A stretch of DNA of 64,000 nucleotides from Hyalangium gracile (GCF_020103725.1 NZ_JAHXBG010000003.1:496001-560000), one strand, 5' to 3'. Shown: positions 1 through 9,047, numbered from the stretch's first letter. The notes: a model not told the origin generated them from the letters alone. Numbers and translations are program-made.

Positions 1-1
1 G

Positions 2-307
2 GCGGCGCTGGAGCGGCGCTCGCGGAGCATGTTCAAGAAGGGGTTCGTGGAGGCCACGCCCGAGCAGCAGGACGAGCTGCTCACCATCTTCAAGGACAGC
101 GGGGAGGGCACGGGCGAGGGGCACTTCTACGAGATCCTCGTGGTGCTGACGCTGGAGGGCTTCCTGGGAGACCCTTCGTACGGCGGGAACAAGGATCGGG
201 TGGGCTGGCGACTGGTGGGCTTCGACACGGTGGGCACGGTGGCGATGGCGCCTCCCGAGGGCTACGACGGGCCCAAGTGCCTGCGTGAGTGCGGAGATCA
301 CCGATGA
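2..307 (+). CDS. Gluconate 2-dehydrogenase subunit 3 family protein, 3' part
   Basis: The reading frame is open from the first bases, so the true start lies upstream of the window; about 101 C-terminal residues are visible. The segment with FYEILVVLTLEGFLGDPSYGGN and the following GW..VGFD resembles the end of the gluconate 2-dehydrogenase subunit 3 family, the small partner of periplasmic FAD-dependent GMC dehydrogenases. Its stop codon overlaps the ATG of the GMC gene by 4 bp (ATGA), which fits a coupled subunit pair. The family small subunit usually carries a Tat signal at its N-terminus, which cannot be seen here. The family call is from memory of motifs. Confidence 0.75.
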   Translation, partial: AALERRSRSMFKKGFVEATPEQQDELLTIFKDSGEGTGEGHFYEILVVLTLEGFLGDPSYGGNKDRVGWRLVGFDTVGTVAMAPPEGYDGPKCLRECGDHR

Positions 308-1959
308 CGAAGGACGCGGTGGACATCTGCATCATCGGCAGCGGCGCGGGCGGAGCCCCCATGGCGCTGGAGCTGGGCCGGGCGGGCTTCAAGGTGGTGG
401 TGCTGGAGAAGGGCGCGCACTACAAGCCCAAGGACTTCGTCCACGACGAGATCCTCAACAGCCGGCGCAACTTCTTCATGCCGCTGCCGTGGGAGGAGCC
501 GCACCTGTGGCGCCAGGGCTCCAGCGGGCGCTACGAGCGCACGAACTCGGCGTGGACGGCCAACTGCGTGGGCGGTGGCACGGTCCACATGAGCGGGTAC
601 TTCTACCGGCTCAAGCCGGTGGACTTCCGCCTGCGCTCGACGCTGGGAGAGGTCAAGGGCGCCAACCTGGCGGACTGGCCCATCTCCTACGAGGAGTTCG
701 CCCCCTTCTACGACAAGGCCGAGGCGGAGCTGGGCGTCTCGGGCGAGGCCCGGCCCCACCCCTTCGCCGAGCCCCGGAGCGGGCCGTACCCGCTGCCTCC
801 GCTGGACGTGCACCCGATCGCCAAGGAGATCGATCGGGTGTGCGGGGAGATGAAGTGGAACTCGCTCACCACGGCGCGCGGCATCATCAGCAAGCCGTAC
901 CGGGGGCGCTCGGCGTGCTCGTACTGCGCGCTGTGCGGCAGCTATGGCTGCGAGATGGGCGCCAAGAGCGGCACCAACGCCAGCGTCATCCCGGCGGCGC
1001 TGGCCACCGGCAACGTGGAGCTGCGCCCGAAGTGCATGGCGCGCTCCATCGAGGTGGACAAGGAGGGCCGGGCCAGGAGCGTCGTCTACCTGGACGCGGA
1101 CGGCGTGGAGCAGGAGCAGCCGGCGAAGGTGATCGTCGTGTCGTGCACGGCGGTGGAGAGCGCGCGGCTGCTGCTGAACTCCACCTCCTCGCGGTTTCCG
1201 AAGGGGCTGGCCAACGGCAGCGGGCTGGTGGGGCGCAACCTGATGTTCAGCTCCTTCGGCGAGTCGCGCGCGACGTTCCGGATCTCCAAGCAGAAGGCGT
1301 CGCGGCCGTGGCTGACGGCGCCGGATCCGTTCGTGAACCGGAGCATCCAGGACTTCTACCTGATGCCGGACGAGCGCTTCGGCTTCCGCAAGGGCGGGAC
1401 GCTGGGCTTCATGTGGACGCACCCCAACCCGATCTTCGCGGCGGTGGGGCTCGCGGGCTCCGGCAAGGAGGGGGTGTTCGGCAAGGAGCTGAAGGACCGG
1501 ATGCGGGCGTACCGGGACTCGCGCATCCTGCAGTTCGAGGTGTACGGCGAGTTCCTCGCGACGCCGGGCACCTACGTGACGGTGGAGCCGGGCGTGAAGG
1601 ACAAGTACGGCATCCCGGTGGCGGCCATCACCATGGATCGACACCCCAAGGACTTCGCGGCCACGCGCTTCCTGGTGGAGCGCGGCGAGGAGGTGCTGGC
1701 GCGGCTGGATCCGGATGACATCGAGCGGGTGGGCGTCGCGGGCGAGACGACCATCCTGCAGCACGGCACGTGTCGCTTCGGCAAGGATCCGGCCACCTCG
1801 GTGCTGGACAAGGACTGCCGCGCCCACGAGGTGCCCAACCTGTATGTGGTGGACGGCAGCTTCATGCCGAGCGCGGGCAGCGTGCCCTCCACGCTGACCA
1901 TCGCCGCCAACAGCTTCCGCGTGGCCTCCCAGCTCGTCCGCAAGCTGAAGAAGGGCTGA
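304..1959 (+). CDS. GMC family oxidoreductase (FAD-dependent dehydrogenase large subunit)
   Basis: A 551-aa flavoprotein. The FAD-binding Rossmann motif GSGAGG is at residues 12-17, followed by the typical VVVLEKG strand. The C-terminal GMC domain has HGTCRFG and the closing VVDGSFMPSAGSVPSTLT block. A Cys-rich stretch near residue 205 (CSYCALCGSYGC) resembles the cysteines that hold an iron-sulfur cluster in bacterial FAD-dependent glucose and gluconate dehydrogenases. The ATG at 304 was chosen because it overlaps the stop of the small-subunit gene; an upstream GTG at 289 in the same frame is less likely. It probably oxidises a sugar or polyol and passes electrons to a respiratory acceptor. 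The substrate cannot be deduced. Confidence 0.88.
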   Translation: MTKDAVDICIIGSGAGGAPMALELGRAGFKVVVLEKGAHYKPKDFVHDEILNSRRNFFMPLPWEEPHLWRQGSSGRYERTNSAWTANCVGGGTVHMSGYFYRLKPVDFRLRSTLGEVKGANLADWPISYEEFAPFYDKAEAELGVSGEARPHPFAEPRSGPYPLPPLDVHPIAKEIDRVCGEMKWNSLTTARGIISKPYRGRSACSYCALCGSYGCEMGAKSGTNASVIPAALATGNVELRPKCMARSIEVDKEGRARSVVYLDADGVEQEQPAKVIVVSCTAVESARLLLNSTSSRFPKGLANGSGLVGRNLMFSSFGESRATFRISKQKASRPWLTAPDPFVNRSIQDFYLMPDERFGFRKGGTLGFMWTHPNPIFAAVGLAGSGKEGVFGKELKDRMRAYRDSRILQFEVYGEFLATPGTYVTVEPGVKDKYGIPVAAITMDRHPKDFAATRFLVERGEEVLARLDPDDIERVGVAGETTILQHGTCRFGKDPATSVLDKDCRAHEVPNLYVVDGSFMPSAGSVPSTLTIAANSFRVASQLVRKLKKG

Positions 1960-1972
1960 TCGCCCAGCCCGC

Positions 1973-2572
1973 ATGAGCGAACTGACGGAACAGGACCTCG
2001 TCCAGCTCGTCCGCCACTTCTACCCCGCCGGCTCCTTCGAGCCGGCGGACAGCTCCACCCAGGAAGCTCCGTCCTACACACGGACTCCTGAGCACCAGCG
2101 TTGGCTGGGCGCGTGGAAGCGAGCCATGGAGTGGCCGCGATGGGACTCGCTCCTACAGGAGCTGGACCTCACACTCGATGGCGTGGGAGACGTCACCCAG
2201 CCCTACATGGCCGCCTGCCGTCGCTGCTCCAAGTCCATCCGGCGGCCGCCTGAGAATGGGGCTCAGCCTCTCACTCGCATGGTGGCGGCCGTGAGTGTCC
2301 TGGCCCCGCTCTATGTCAGCTACTGCGTCACGCAGAGCGCCCCTCCGCGAGGAGGCTCCGCCGGCCAGAACCTCTCCTTCGAACCTCCTCAGGAAGTGGA
2401 GTCCCAGGCCAACACGCTTCGTCGAAGCATCGAGCGCGTTCTGGGCTACCGCCCCTTTCCCCTTCCGCTGAGCAATATCCGCGTCCCGGACGTCTTCGTT
2501 CCCCACCTGGGCGGCGAGCCCGCCACGCTGCTCACGGCCCTCTTCGATGCGCCGCTCGACAACCTGCCTTGA
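1973..2572 (+). CDS. Hypothetical protein, 199 aa
   Basis: I do not recognise a family. The protein is soluble in appearance, with an acidic N-terminal half (MSELTEQDLVQLVRHFYPAG), two nearby cysteines (CRRC near residue 82) and one moderately hydrophobic stretch around residues 104-118. There is no signal peptide. It starts 13 bp after the GMC gene and could be co-transcribed with it, although no clear Shine-Dalgarno sequence precedes the ATG. Codon use with G/C at third positions is like the neighbours, which supports a real gene. No function is proposed. Confidence 0.65.
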   Translation: MSELTEQDLVQLVRHFYPAGSFEPADSSTQEAPSYTRTPEHQRWLGAWKRAMEWPRWDSLLQELDLTLDGVGDVTQPYMAACRRCSKSIRRPPENGAQPLTRMVAAVSVLAPLYVSYCVTQSAPPRGGSAGQNLSFEPPQEVESQANTLRRSIERVLGYRPFPLPLSNIRVPDVFVPHLGGEPATLLTALFDAPLDNLP

Positions 2573-2972
2573 ATGAGTGCTGCTGAGCCTGCTGCTGCCC
2601 GTCCTCTGGACGGGATGCAGCCATGGACGTCCCCCGCTCAACCCCGTCACCGGAGCATCGAGACCGTCCCCTTTGGTGTCGTGATCCCCACGCGCTGATC
2701 CATCTGGGCGGCGCTCCGTCCCCTCGCGTCTCGCCTGCTTGTGGATTTGTGCCGGGACTACAAGGGATTTCCCGAATTTTCCTCACAAATGAAGAGCCGC
2801 ACAGCTCCCCCCTCCCCGCCAACTGCCTGAACTCACAGGCTTTCTCACATTTTCAGGAGGAAAATGTAGGCAATGAGCAACCACCATCCCCTGCTGTACG
2901 AGAACAAGGGCGGTGGTTGCATCTTTGCCCCCTCACAACCACCCCATAACTTTTCCGTCCTGGAGAATTCCC
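2573..2972 (+). promoter_or_regulatory. 400-bp intergenic region with alternative-pairing leader
   Basis: No convincing gene lies here. The part nearest the repeat-protein gene holds three short segments: A (GCAACCACC, 2877-2885), B (GGTGGTTGC, 2912-2920) and C (CAACCACC, 2936-2943). B is perfectly complementary to A over 9 bp and to C over 8 bp, so only one of the two hairpins can form at a time. The C arm ends about 18 bases before the GGAG ribosome-binding site (2962-2965). The layout resembles an attenuator or other switching leader. The transcription start is unknown, so whether A is in the mRNA is uncertain. Confidence 0.45.
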
Positions 2973-3695
2973 ATGATCAACGGCGTCAAGTCCTCCGGTG
3001 GTTTCTCGGCTGCCTCCTTCCGTCCTGTCGGCAATGAGGCTCGGACGCCCGCGATCGGTCAGCAGGGCCAGGGTGGTCTCCAGGATATCCAGAGCGCGCT
3101 CCAGCAGATCAGCGAGAACCCCATCGTCAAGGCGCTGCTCGGTGAGAGCGGCTTCGACGGCGTGAAGGGCAAGGGCGGCCAGAAGGGCATCGGCAAGGCC
3201 GAGAAGTCCGAGAAGGCCGAGAAGAGCGGCAAGGCTCCCGAGTCGGCCGAGGAGGCCATCAAGCAGCTGGTGGACGGCCTGAAGAAGTTCGTCGAGACGC
3301 TCGAGAAGATGCTCGGCAAGAAGAACGAGACCCAGGCTGGCGCCGAGGGTGCCAAGGCTACGGGTGGCGCCGAGGGCGCCGGTGGCGCCGAGGGCGCGCA
3401 GCAGGCCGGTGGTGCCGAGGGTGCCGGTGGCGCCGAGGGCGCGCAGCAGGCCGGTGGCGCCGAGGGTGCGCAGCAGGCCGGTGGCGCCGAGGGTGCTCAG
3501 GAGGCCGGCGCCGCCGAGGGCGCTCAGGAGGCCAAGGATCCCCTCTCGCAGATCCTCGAGACCCTGAACAAGATCATCGAGCAGCTCCAGCAGCTCCTGA
3601 CCTCGCTCGGCGGGCAGCAGCAGCAGCAGCCTGGCAACACGGGCATCGTTCCCCCGACCACCCGGGAGCAGGCGGACACCACGGCCGCCGTCTGA
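2973..3695 (+). CDS. GGAEGA-repeat protein of unknown function
   Basis: A 240-aa protein without signal peptide. Residues 1-70 are mixed in composition, and residues 75-120 are Lys/Glu/Ala-rich and likely helical. Residues about 122-187 are a run of GGAEGA-type six-residue repeats broken by AQQA and AQEA. The last 50 residues contain a predicted amphipathic helix (LNKIIEQLQQLLTSL) and a short Gln run. The ATG at 2973 follows GGAG by 7 bases; an in-frame upstream start at 2913 has no ribosome-binding site and would add a non-conserved-looking extension. The repeats suggest a linker or a surface/scaffold role, but this is only a guess. A strong hairpin follows the stop. Confidence 0.8.
   Translation: MINGVKSSGGFSAASFRPVGNEARTPAIGQQGQGGLQDIQSALQQISENPIVKALLGESGFDGVKGKGGQKGIGKAEKSEKAEKSGKAPESAEEAIKQLVDGLKKFVETLEKMLGKKNETQAGAEGAKATGGAEGAGGAEGAQQAGGAEGAGGAEGAQQAGGAEGAQQAGGAEGAQEAGAAEGAQEAKDPLSQILETLNKIIEQLQQLLTSLGGQQQQQPGNTGIVPPTTREQADTTAAV
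3338..3533 (+). repeat. In-frame tandem repeats encoding GGAEGA units
   Basis: About ten copies of an 18-bp unit of the form ggtggcgccgagggcgcc, with interspersed cag-cag-gcc variants, encode Gly-Gly-Ala-Glu-Gly-Ala. Units differ mainly at third positions, yet some blocks are nearly identical, which points to recent slippage or recombination. Copy number is likely to vary between strains. Confidence 0.85.
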
Positions 3696-3720
3696 GCCTC
3701 GTCCCCACGCTGAAGCAACA

Positions 3721-3737
3721 CGGCCCGCCAACCTCCA

Positions 3738-3750
<13 letters not shown>
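3721..3750. terminator. Bidirectional hairpin between convergent genes
   Basis: CGGCCCGCCAACCT (3721-3734) and AGGTTGGTGGGCCG (3737-3750) form a 14-bp stem with one G-T pair. It sits 26 bp after the stop of the repeat protein and 27 bp after the stop of the convergent SitI-like gene, so it can end both transcripts. There is no clean T-run. The right arm is part of the 44-bp repeat that recurs at 5257. Confidence 0.7.
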
Positions 3751-4523
<773 letters not shown>

Positions 4524-5243
4524 TCAGGGAGCGAGCAGTTGTGGGCCCGGTGGCGGAACCGGGGAGGAGTAGGAGCGGATGGGCCCTGCGATGTCGTAGC
4601 GGAGGGCCAGCTCAAAGGCTTTTCTCAGCAACTCCTCGCGTGGCACGAAGCCGAAGCCGTTGGCTTTGGCGTACTGCCGCCATGCCTCGTTCCACATGCC
4701 GCCTCGTGCCCCCCTGTGGATGCGGAGGTGGACATGCTCAGGGACGAGCATCGTCCACGCGTGGATGTTGATGCCATTGGCTTTGAACCATCGGGCGAGT
4801 ATGGCCTCCTGTGGAAACAGGTGGTGCTTGATCAGCCTTCCTTCGAGCAGTGGAAAGGCGGGGAGAAAGCCGTCGCGGTAACGGAAGTGGACCGTCATCC
4901 GGGGCCGGGCGTCCTCGCGTAGACCGGCTCGCCTCCAGTTGCGATGGGGTCCAGGGGCCCGAAAGGGCGGGCGGAAACCACGTGCCAGTTCCACGTGACT
5001 GTCGAGAGATGCGTCCGCGACCGCCTCCGGATCCACATCCTCGCAACCGAAGATGCCGCATTCCCCGTCAACACACGCGAACACGACACAGTGATCGGCG
5101 CTGGGTTCCTCACATGTGGCGGGGTCAGCTCGCTGAGCAGCCTCCCACGCGCCCAAAGCGGGCGATGGAGCGGCGCATGCGGACAACAGCAGCGTCACGA
5201 AGGACAGTGGCACGAGAGCGCCTGGGAGGATGGGCTTGGCCAT
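4524..5243 (-). CDS. SitA-like polymorphic toxin lipoprotein (TIGR02269 type)
   Basis: A 239-aa lipoprotein precursor: hydrophobic segment then lipobox LSAC with the lipidated Cys at residue 23. A Cys-rich segment follows (CVVFACVDGECGIFGC), then a linker. The C-terminal half reads HHLFPQ..., GINIH, HVHLRIHRG and MWNEAWRQY, the signature of the TIGR02269 family, to which myxobacterial SitA toxins belong. SitA proteins are moved between kin cells by TraA/TraB-dependent outer-membrane exchange and poison recipients lacking the matching SitI. The His-rich C-terminus suggests an HNH/AHH-type nuclease fold, which is inference. The Shine-Dalgarno is weak. It lies between two copies of a 44-bp repeat. 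Confidence 0.75.
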   Translation of the reverse strand: MAKPILPGALVPLSFVTLLLSACAAPSPALGAWEAAQRADPATCEEPSADHCVVFACVDGECGIFGCEDVDPEAVADASLDSHVELARGFRPPFRAPGPHRNWRRAGLREDARPRMTVHFRYRDGFLPAFPLLEGRLIKHHLFPQEAILARWFKANGINIHAWTMLVPEHVHLRIHRGARGGMWNEAWRQYAKANGFGFVPREELLRKAFELALRYDIAGPIRSYSSPVPPPGPQLLAP

Positions 5244-5256
5244 GATGCTTCAACTG

Positions 5257-5300
5257 GGTTGGTGGGCCGTCGTGCTTCTGGAGCCAGCCGCGCGCTCAGC
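5257..5300. repeat. 44-bp direct repeat, copy 2
   Basis: A 42/44 match to 3738-3781, in the same orientation, 1519 bp away. It contains the stop codon of the 104-aa minus-strand gene at 5296. The left arm that completes the hairpin at copy 1 is missing here, so copy 2 holds only half a terminator. Confidence 0.9.
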
Positions 5301-5610
5301 TCCGGATGTAGCTGCGCTTGATGAGCTCCAGCTCCTCGGAGAGCTTCTTCATCTCCTCGCTCTCCTCGACGACCAGGCCCGTCGACCGGAGGATCGCCCC
5401 GAGCTGCATCTTGAAGACGTCCACGAGCATCGCGGACGCCCCGGCGGCCTCCGGCGGCAGCTGCCGGCCCAGGTCCGCCAGCGACTCCTTCAGGGCCTTG
5501 GTCACCCGCTTCACCTCCACCTCGAGCTGCTCGCGGGTGAGCTGGCCCGCCTGCACGGCGCGGTTCAGCTCCTGGAGCGTGGTGAGCAGGGTGTTCAGGT
5601 CCTGTGCCAT
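5296..5610 (-). CDS. Small helical protein, 104 aa
   Basis: No recognised family. The protein is nearly all predicted helix with heptad-like Leu/Val spacing (residues 3-46 and 68-100), has no cysteines, no signal peptide and no membrane segment, and ends in KRSYIRS. It probably forms a coiled coil or small oligomer. Its stop codon lies within copy 2 of the 44-bp repeat, so before the SitA/SitI-like genes were present it was probably followed directly by the hairpin now found 1.5 kb away. No clear Shine-Dalgarno precedes the ATG. Confidence 0.7.
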   Translation of the reverse strand: MAQDLNTLLTTLQELNRAVQAGQLTREQLEVEVKRVTKALKESLADLGRQLPPEAAGASAMLVDVFKMQLGAILRSTGLVVEESEEMKKLSEELELIKRSYIRS

Positions 5611-5668
5611 GGGTCGATGCCTGGGAGAGAGAGTGCCTACCCCCTGAAGGCTACCGCGTTTCGGGCGC

Positions 5669-6178
5669 TCAGCGGTTGCGCAGCGGGTCCACCTCCACCT
5701 TCAGCACATAGCGCGCCTGCATGTCCGACTCGAACTCCACCAGGTGGTCCCCCACCCCGGTGAGCTCCGCCTCGCGGCTGAACTCTCCCAGCTTCTCCGC
5801 CGAGTCCAGCGCCGCGCGCCCGCTCACCGACTGGCGGATGCGCGCCCGGCACCCCTCCTCGTGGAACGTCACCACCGTCTCCTCGCCCGCCGCCACCACC
5901 TCCTCGAGGAAGAAGCGCACGCGCACCGTGGAGGCCTCCTTCAGCTGGACGATGAACTGCCCTCTGCCCGGCAGCCGCCCCTCCGCGTAGCTCTCCAGCC
6001 CCAGGATGCAGCCTGCCACCCGGCTGCACACCGGCCACTCCGCGTCGCACACGTCCTTCGCGCGTCCGCCGATGAAGTCCGAGCGCCCACTCCCGCATCC
6101 CGCACCGAGCGCCAGCGCCAACGCTGACAGGACGATCACTTGGGTGCTTCTCGCGAACACTGTTACAAACCCAACCAT
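5669..6178 (-). CDS. Hypothetical lipoprotein, 169 aa
   Basis: The N-terminus has a hydrophobic segment and lipobox LGAGC with Cys28 as the lipidation site. The mature part has five cysteines, consistent with an exported, disulfide-bonded protein, followed by a beta-rich stretch (TVRVRFFLEEV, YVLKVEVDP). It is divergent from the lipoprotein gene at 6208 with only 29 bp between start codons, so their promoters must overlap or lie inside the opposite gene. No family recognised. Confidence 0.72.
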   Translation of the reverse strand: MVGFVTVFARSTQVIVLSALALALGAGCGSGRSDFIGGRAKDVCDAEWPVCSRVAGCILGLESYAEGRLPGRGQFIVQLKEASTVRVRFFLEEVVAAGEETVVTFHEEGCRARIRQSVSGRAALDSAEKLGEFSREAELTGVGDHLVEFESDMQARYVLKVEVDPLRNR

Positions 6179-6207
6179 CTTCTGACCCCCACACCGAGGA
6201 GTAAACG

Positions 6208-6654
6208 ATGCGCCTGCGTCACTTGTGGTTCCCCATCATCCTCCTGACCCTGGCTGGATGTGGAGAGGATGATGAGGTGAAGCTGGAGAAGGGCCCCTTC
6301 CTCTTCCTGGATCGCCAGTCCATGGGCTTCGACCAGGAGTTCGGCAGCGGCACGTACGTGGGTGCCTCCACATTCAACGCGCTCTACATCGAGAACCGCG
6401 GGGACGAGCCGCTGGAGATCACCGCGATCACCAAGAGCGCCCCGGCGGAGTTCATCCTGCAGGTGCCCTCGGAGTTCACCGAGGGCCAGAAGCTCACCCT
6501 CCAGAGCCGCGCGCACACCTCCATCCAGGTGCAGTTCAAGCCCAGCCGGGTGCAGACGTACGACGGCAAGTTCACCATCCAGTCCAACGCCAGGAACGCG
6601 CCCCAGCAGGACATCCTGCTGTCCGGCAAGGGCGTGGCGCCTCCCAACCCGTAG
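6208..6654 (+). CDS. Lipoprotein with an Ig-like (ASH-type) domain
   Basis: A 148-aa precursor with lipobox LAGC (Cys18). The rest is one beta-sandwich: the YIENRGDEPLEITAI strand, QVQFKPSRVQTYDGKFTI and the closing ILLSGKG are typical of the ASH/choice-of-anchor-D Ig-like domains common in myxobacterial surface proteins. GAGGAG at 6197-6202 gives a good ribosome-binding site. A single-domain protein of this kind probably acts as a small envelope adaptor. The partner is unknown. Confidence 0.78.
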   Translation: MRLRHLWFPIILLTLAGCGEDDEVKLEKGPFLFLDRQSMGFDQEFGSGTYVGASTFNALYIENRGDEPLEITAITKSAPAEFILQVPSEFTEGQKLTLQSRAHTSIQVQFKPSRVQTYDGKFTIQSNARNAPQQDILLSGKGVAPPNP

Positions 6655-6671
6655 GCCGCACGGCCCCGGAA

Positions 6672-6703
6672 GAGAGGGCGGGCCCCTCCCGACCCGCCCT
6701 CTC
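6672..6703. terminator. Bidirectional terminator hairpin
   Basis: GAGAGGGCGGG (6672-6682) pairs perfectly with CCCGCCCTCTC (6693-6703) across a 10-base loop. It lies 18 bp after the stop of the plus-strand lipoprotein and 6 bp after the stop of the minus-strand gene ending at 6709, so it can serve both. Confidence 0.8.
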
Positions 6704-6708
6704 CCCGG

Positions 6709-8985
6709 TCACGGCTGAAGGGTGAAGCGGCAGCCCGGCGTCCAGGCCGTGCCGCCATCGGCCAGCGTGCCGCCATCCGGCTGCGGCGCGGGGCACATGC
6801 GAGTCCCACCGTCCACCGCGTAGCTCTGCGGGTAGTCCGTGTGGGCGGCGCGGACCGTGTAGTTCACGCGCTCGTAGGAGTCGCGCTCGGCGGCGGTGAC
6901 GTCCACGCGCACGGTGCCGCCCTTGATGAAGCGCGGCTCCAGGCAGGAGCAGGCGTAGGGCAGCACGGTGAAGGTGGTGGCGCCCCCGGACACCTGCCGC
7001 GAGTAGAGCGGCTGCAGCCCGCTGAGGCCTCCGCTGGGCGAGTGCCACGCGCGCAGCGAGTCCGGCCGGTAGGCCAGCGTCAGCGGCGCGCCCCGGCTGC
7101 CCGTGCTCACCGGCGTGCAGCCGCCGCCATCCAGCCGGTTCCCATCACAGAAGGTGAGGTCCAACGCCAGCCCGTGCGGCAGGCCGCCATCCGGCAGGTT
7201 CTGCACCGTCCACTGCAGCTCCCAGGTGCGATCCAGGGGCTCGCCGCGGTTGGGCAGGTTGAGGGTGACGCTGTCCACGTCGGACGGGATGGCGTCATAG
7301 TCCATGGGCCCGCGCACGCCTCGGCCCCTGACGCGATCATCGGCCTGCAGGCGGCCGAAGCCGTAGTTGAGCTGGCCGCTCAGCACGACGGCCGAGGCGG
7401 GCGGCGCCGGGAAGGTGCTGCTCGAGGAGTCATCCGCGAGCTGCACCGGGCTGCCCGGCTGGGAGTCCGGGTCATCCTCCCAGCTCACCACCAGCGAGTA
7501 GTCCCGGTCGTCCGCCCAGTTGGTGCCGTCGTCCTGGACGAGGAAGTAGTAGCGCACCGTCGTGCCGTGGGGCGGCACGGGGATGGCGCCCTCGAAGTTG
7601 CGCAGGTTGGGGAAGCGCTGGGGCTCCTCCTCGCGCGCGGAGTAGAGGCACAGCGGCTCGGGCTGGGAGTTGTTGCAGTACGCGTCCACCAGCGGCTGCG
7701 CGGTGGGCACCTCCGAGTAGCCCTTGGGGCAGGCCGTCACGTCCGTCCTACAGGCCACGCGCCGGTCCGGCGGCGTCGCGCCCTTGGTCACCTGCTGGAA
7801 GACGCGCACCTGGCGGTCCACCAGGCCGGGCAGCGGCGGGAAGCGAGCGCCCCGGGTGCCCTGCCGCAGCTCGAAGTGCAGCAGCGAGGGCTGTCCGTAG
7901 TTGGGCACGTCCACGGCGTACCAGTCCGCATCCGGCACGTAGCCCAGCCGGCCATCGAGCGAGAGGACGCCGGGCGGCGCGGTGCCGAACATCTGCACGT
8001 GCGCGTTGGCCAGTGAGTCGTTGTCCCCGTTCTGATCCTTCGGGTCCTCCTCGTCCATCACCCGCACCTCGAGGGTGTAGCGCAGGCGCAGGTCCCCCTC
8101 GACGGGGGTATTGGTGTTCGCGGGCTTGTAGCCGAGGATCTCCACCTTCCAGGTGCCCGAGTCCTTCACCTTGCGCGCGGTGGCCAGATCCGTGGCGATG
8201 CTGGAGTTGGCCACCTGCCCCTCCACCTCGCGCGTGCCGTTCGGGCGCACCAGCCGGTAGGAGAGCCGGTAGGGCGGGGGCGGCCGGAGCTCCTCCGCGA
8301 ACAGCCGCAGGTACGCCACCTTGCCCGCGGGCACGGTGAAGCTGAACAGGTCCACGTCATCCGTGGTGGCCAGGTAGCCGCTGCCGTTGGCCACCTGGAT
8401 GCCGCCCTGCGGCTGCAGCGTCAGCGCCGTGGGCTGGGTGTCGTTGGGCTCGTTGACGTCCGGGTTGTCCACCACCTCCACCTTCAAGAAGTAGGGCGAG
8501 CGCGCGTCGAACTGGGGCCGGTTGGGGATGGTGGGCTTGTCCTCCAGCAGCAGCAGCAGCCGCGCGTTGGGCTCGGTGAAGGGGAGGATGATCTCCACCG
8601 GCTTGGGCGCGGCCTGGGCGTGGGCATCCACCTCGAGCGCCAGCGACTGCTGGTTGCCATCGGCCCGCAGCAGGTTCACCGAGAGGTTCACCGCCGTGCT
8701 CGTGGCCAGGTAGCCCGCGGAGATGCGCAGCAGCGTGCGCGCGTTGGTGGTGGCGGGCATCTGCACGCTGTACCAGTCCTTGTCGTTGGGCTCGGAGATG
8801 TAGCGCTCGATCTGCTGGCCGAACACCAGCTGGCAGTCGGGCTGCGAGAGCGCCTCCTCGGGGGTGTTGCACAGGTCCGCTGGGAGCTCGGAGCCCCCAT
8901 CCGGATCGGTGGGGCCGTCGTCACCGGGACAGGCGGCGAGGAGCAGCAGGGACGCGAGCGGCAGCAGGCGGGCGAGTCTGGACAT
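6709..8985 (-). CDS. Large lipoprotein with PPC-like beta domains
   Basis: A 758-aa precursor with lipobox LAAC (Cys19). At least three successive segments follow the pattern of bacterial pre-peptidase C-terminal (PPC)-like domains: EPNDKDWYSVQMP, NEPNDTQPTALTL with DVDLFSFTVPAGKVAYL, and DADWYAVDVP. The C-terminal third is Cys-containing and beta-rich without a named family. The ATG at 8985 begins the signal peptide; the frame is open further upstream but that part overlaps the next gene and looks random. It is last in a run of five minus-strand surface-protein genes. It is probably an outer-membrane-anchored binding or structural protein. Confidence 0.8.
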   Translation of the reverse strand: MSRLARLLPLASLLLLAACPGDDGPTDPDGGSELPADLCNTPEEALSQPDCQLVFGQQIERYISEPNDKDWYSVQMPATTNARTLLRISAGYLATSTAVNLSVNLLRADGNQQSLALEVDAHAQAAPKPVEIILPFTEPNARLLLLLEDKPTIPNRPQFDARSPYFLKVEVVDNPDVNEPNDTQPTALTLQPQGGIQVANGSGYLATTDDVDLFSFTVPAGKVAYLRLFAEELRPPPPYRLSYRLVRPNGTREVEGQVANSSIATDLATARKVKDSGTWKVEILGYKPANTNTPVEGDLRLRYTLEVRVMDEEDPKDQNGDNDSLANAHVQMFGTAPPGVLSLDGRLGYVPDADWYAVDVPNYGQPSLLHFELRQGTRGARFPPLPGLVDRQVRVFQQVTKGATPPDRRVACRTDVTACPKGYSEVPTAQPLVDAYCNNSQPEPLCLYSAREEEPQRFPNLRNFEGAIPVPPHGTTVRYYFLVQDDGTNWADDRDYSLVVSWEDDPDSQPGSPVQLADDSSSSTFPAPPASAVVLSGQLNYGFGRLQADDRVRGRGVRGPMDYDAIPSDVDSVTLNLPNRGEPLDRTWELQWTVQNLPDGGLPHGLALDLTFCDGNRLDGGGCTPVSTGSRGAPLTLAYRPDSLRAWHSPSGGLSGLQPLYSRQVSGGATTFTVLPYACSCLEPRFIKGGTVRVDVTAAERDSYERVNYTVRAAHTDYPQSYAVDGGTRMCPAPQPDGGTLADGGTAWTPGCRFTLQP

Positions 8986-9047
8986 GGTGAGGAGCTCGAG
9001 TGCCCCGGACAGGCCGGGGCCATGAGGGTTCCAGCTTCCGGAGAGCC

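Noticed and set aside
298-1974. Long open frames opposite or inside real genes, such as 298-1974 minus, 18549-19976 minus and 29501-32185 minus
   Set aside because: Their compositions (long Arg/His/Leu/Gln runs, no domains) are shadows of the GC-rich third codon positions of the genes on the other strand.
2873-3040. Short open frame starting MSNHHPLL just before the repeat protein
   Set aside because: It overlaps the repeat-protein gene in another frame and has no domain or conservation evidence; the same bases are better explained as a structured leader.
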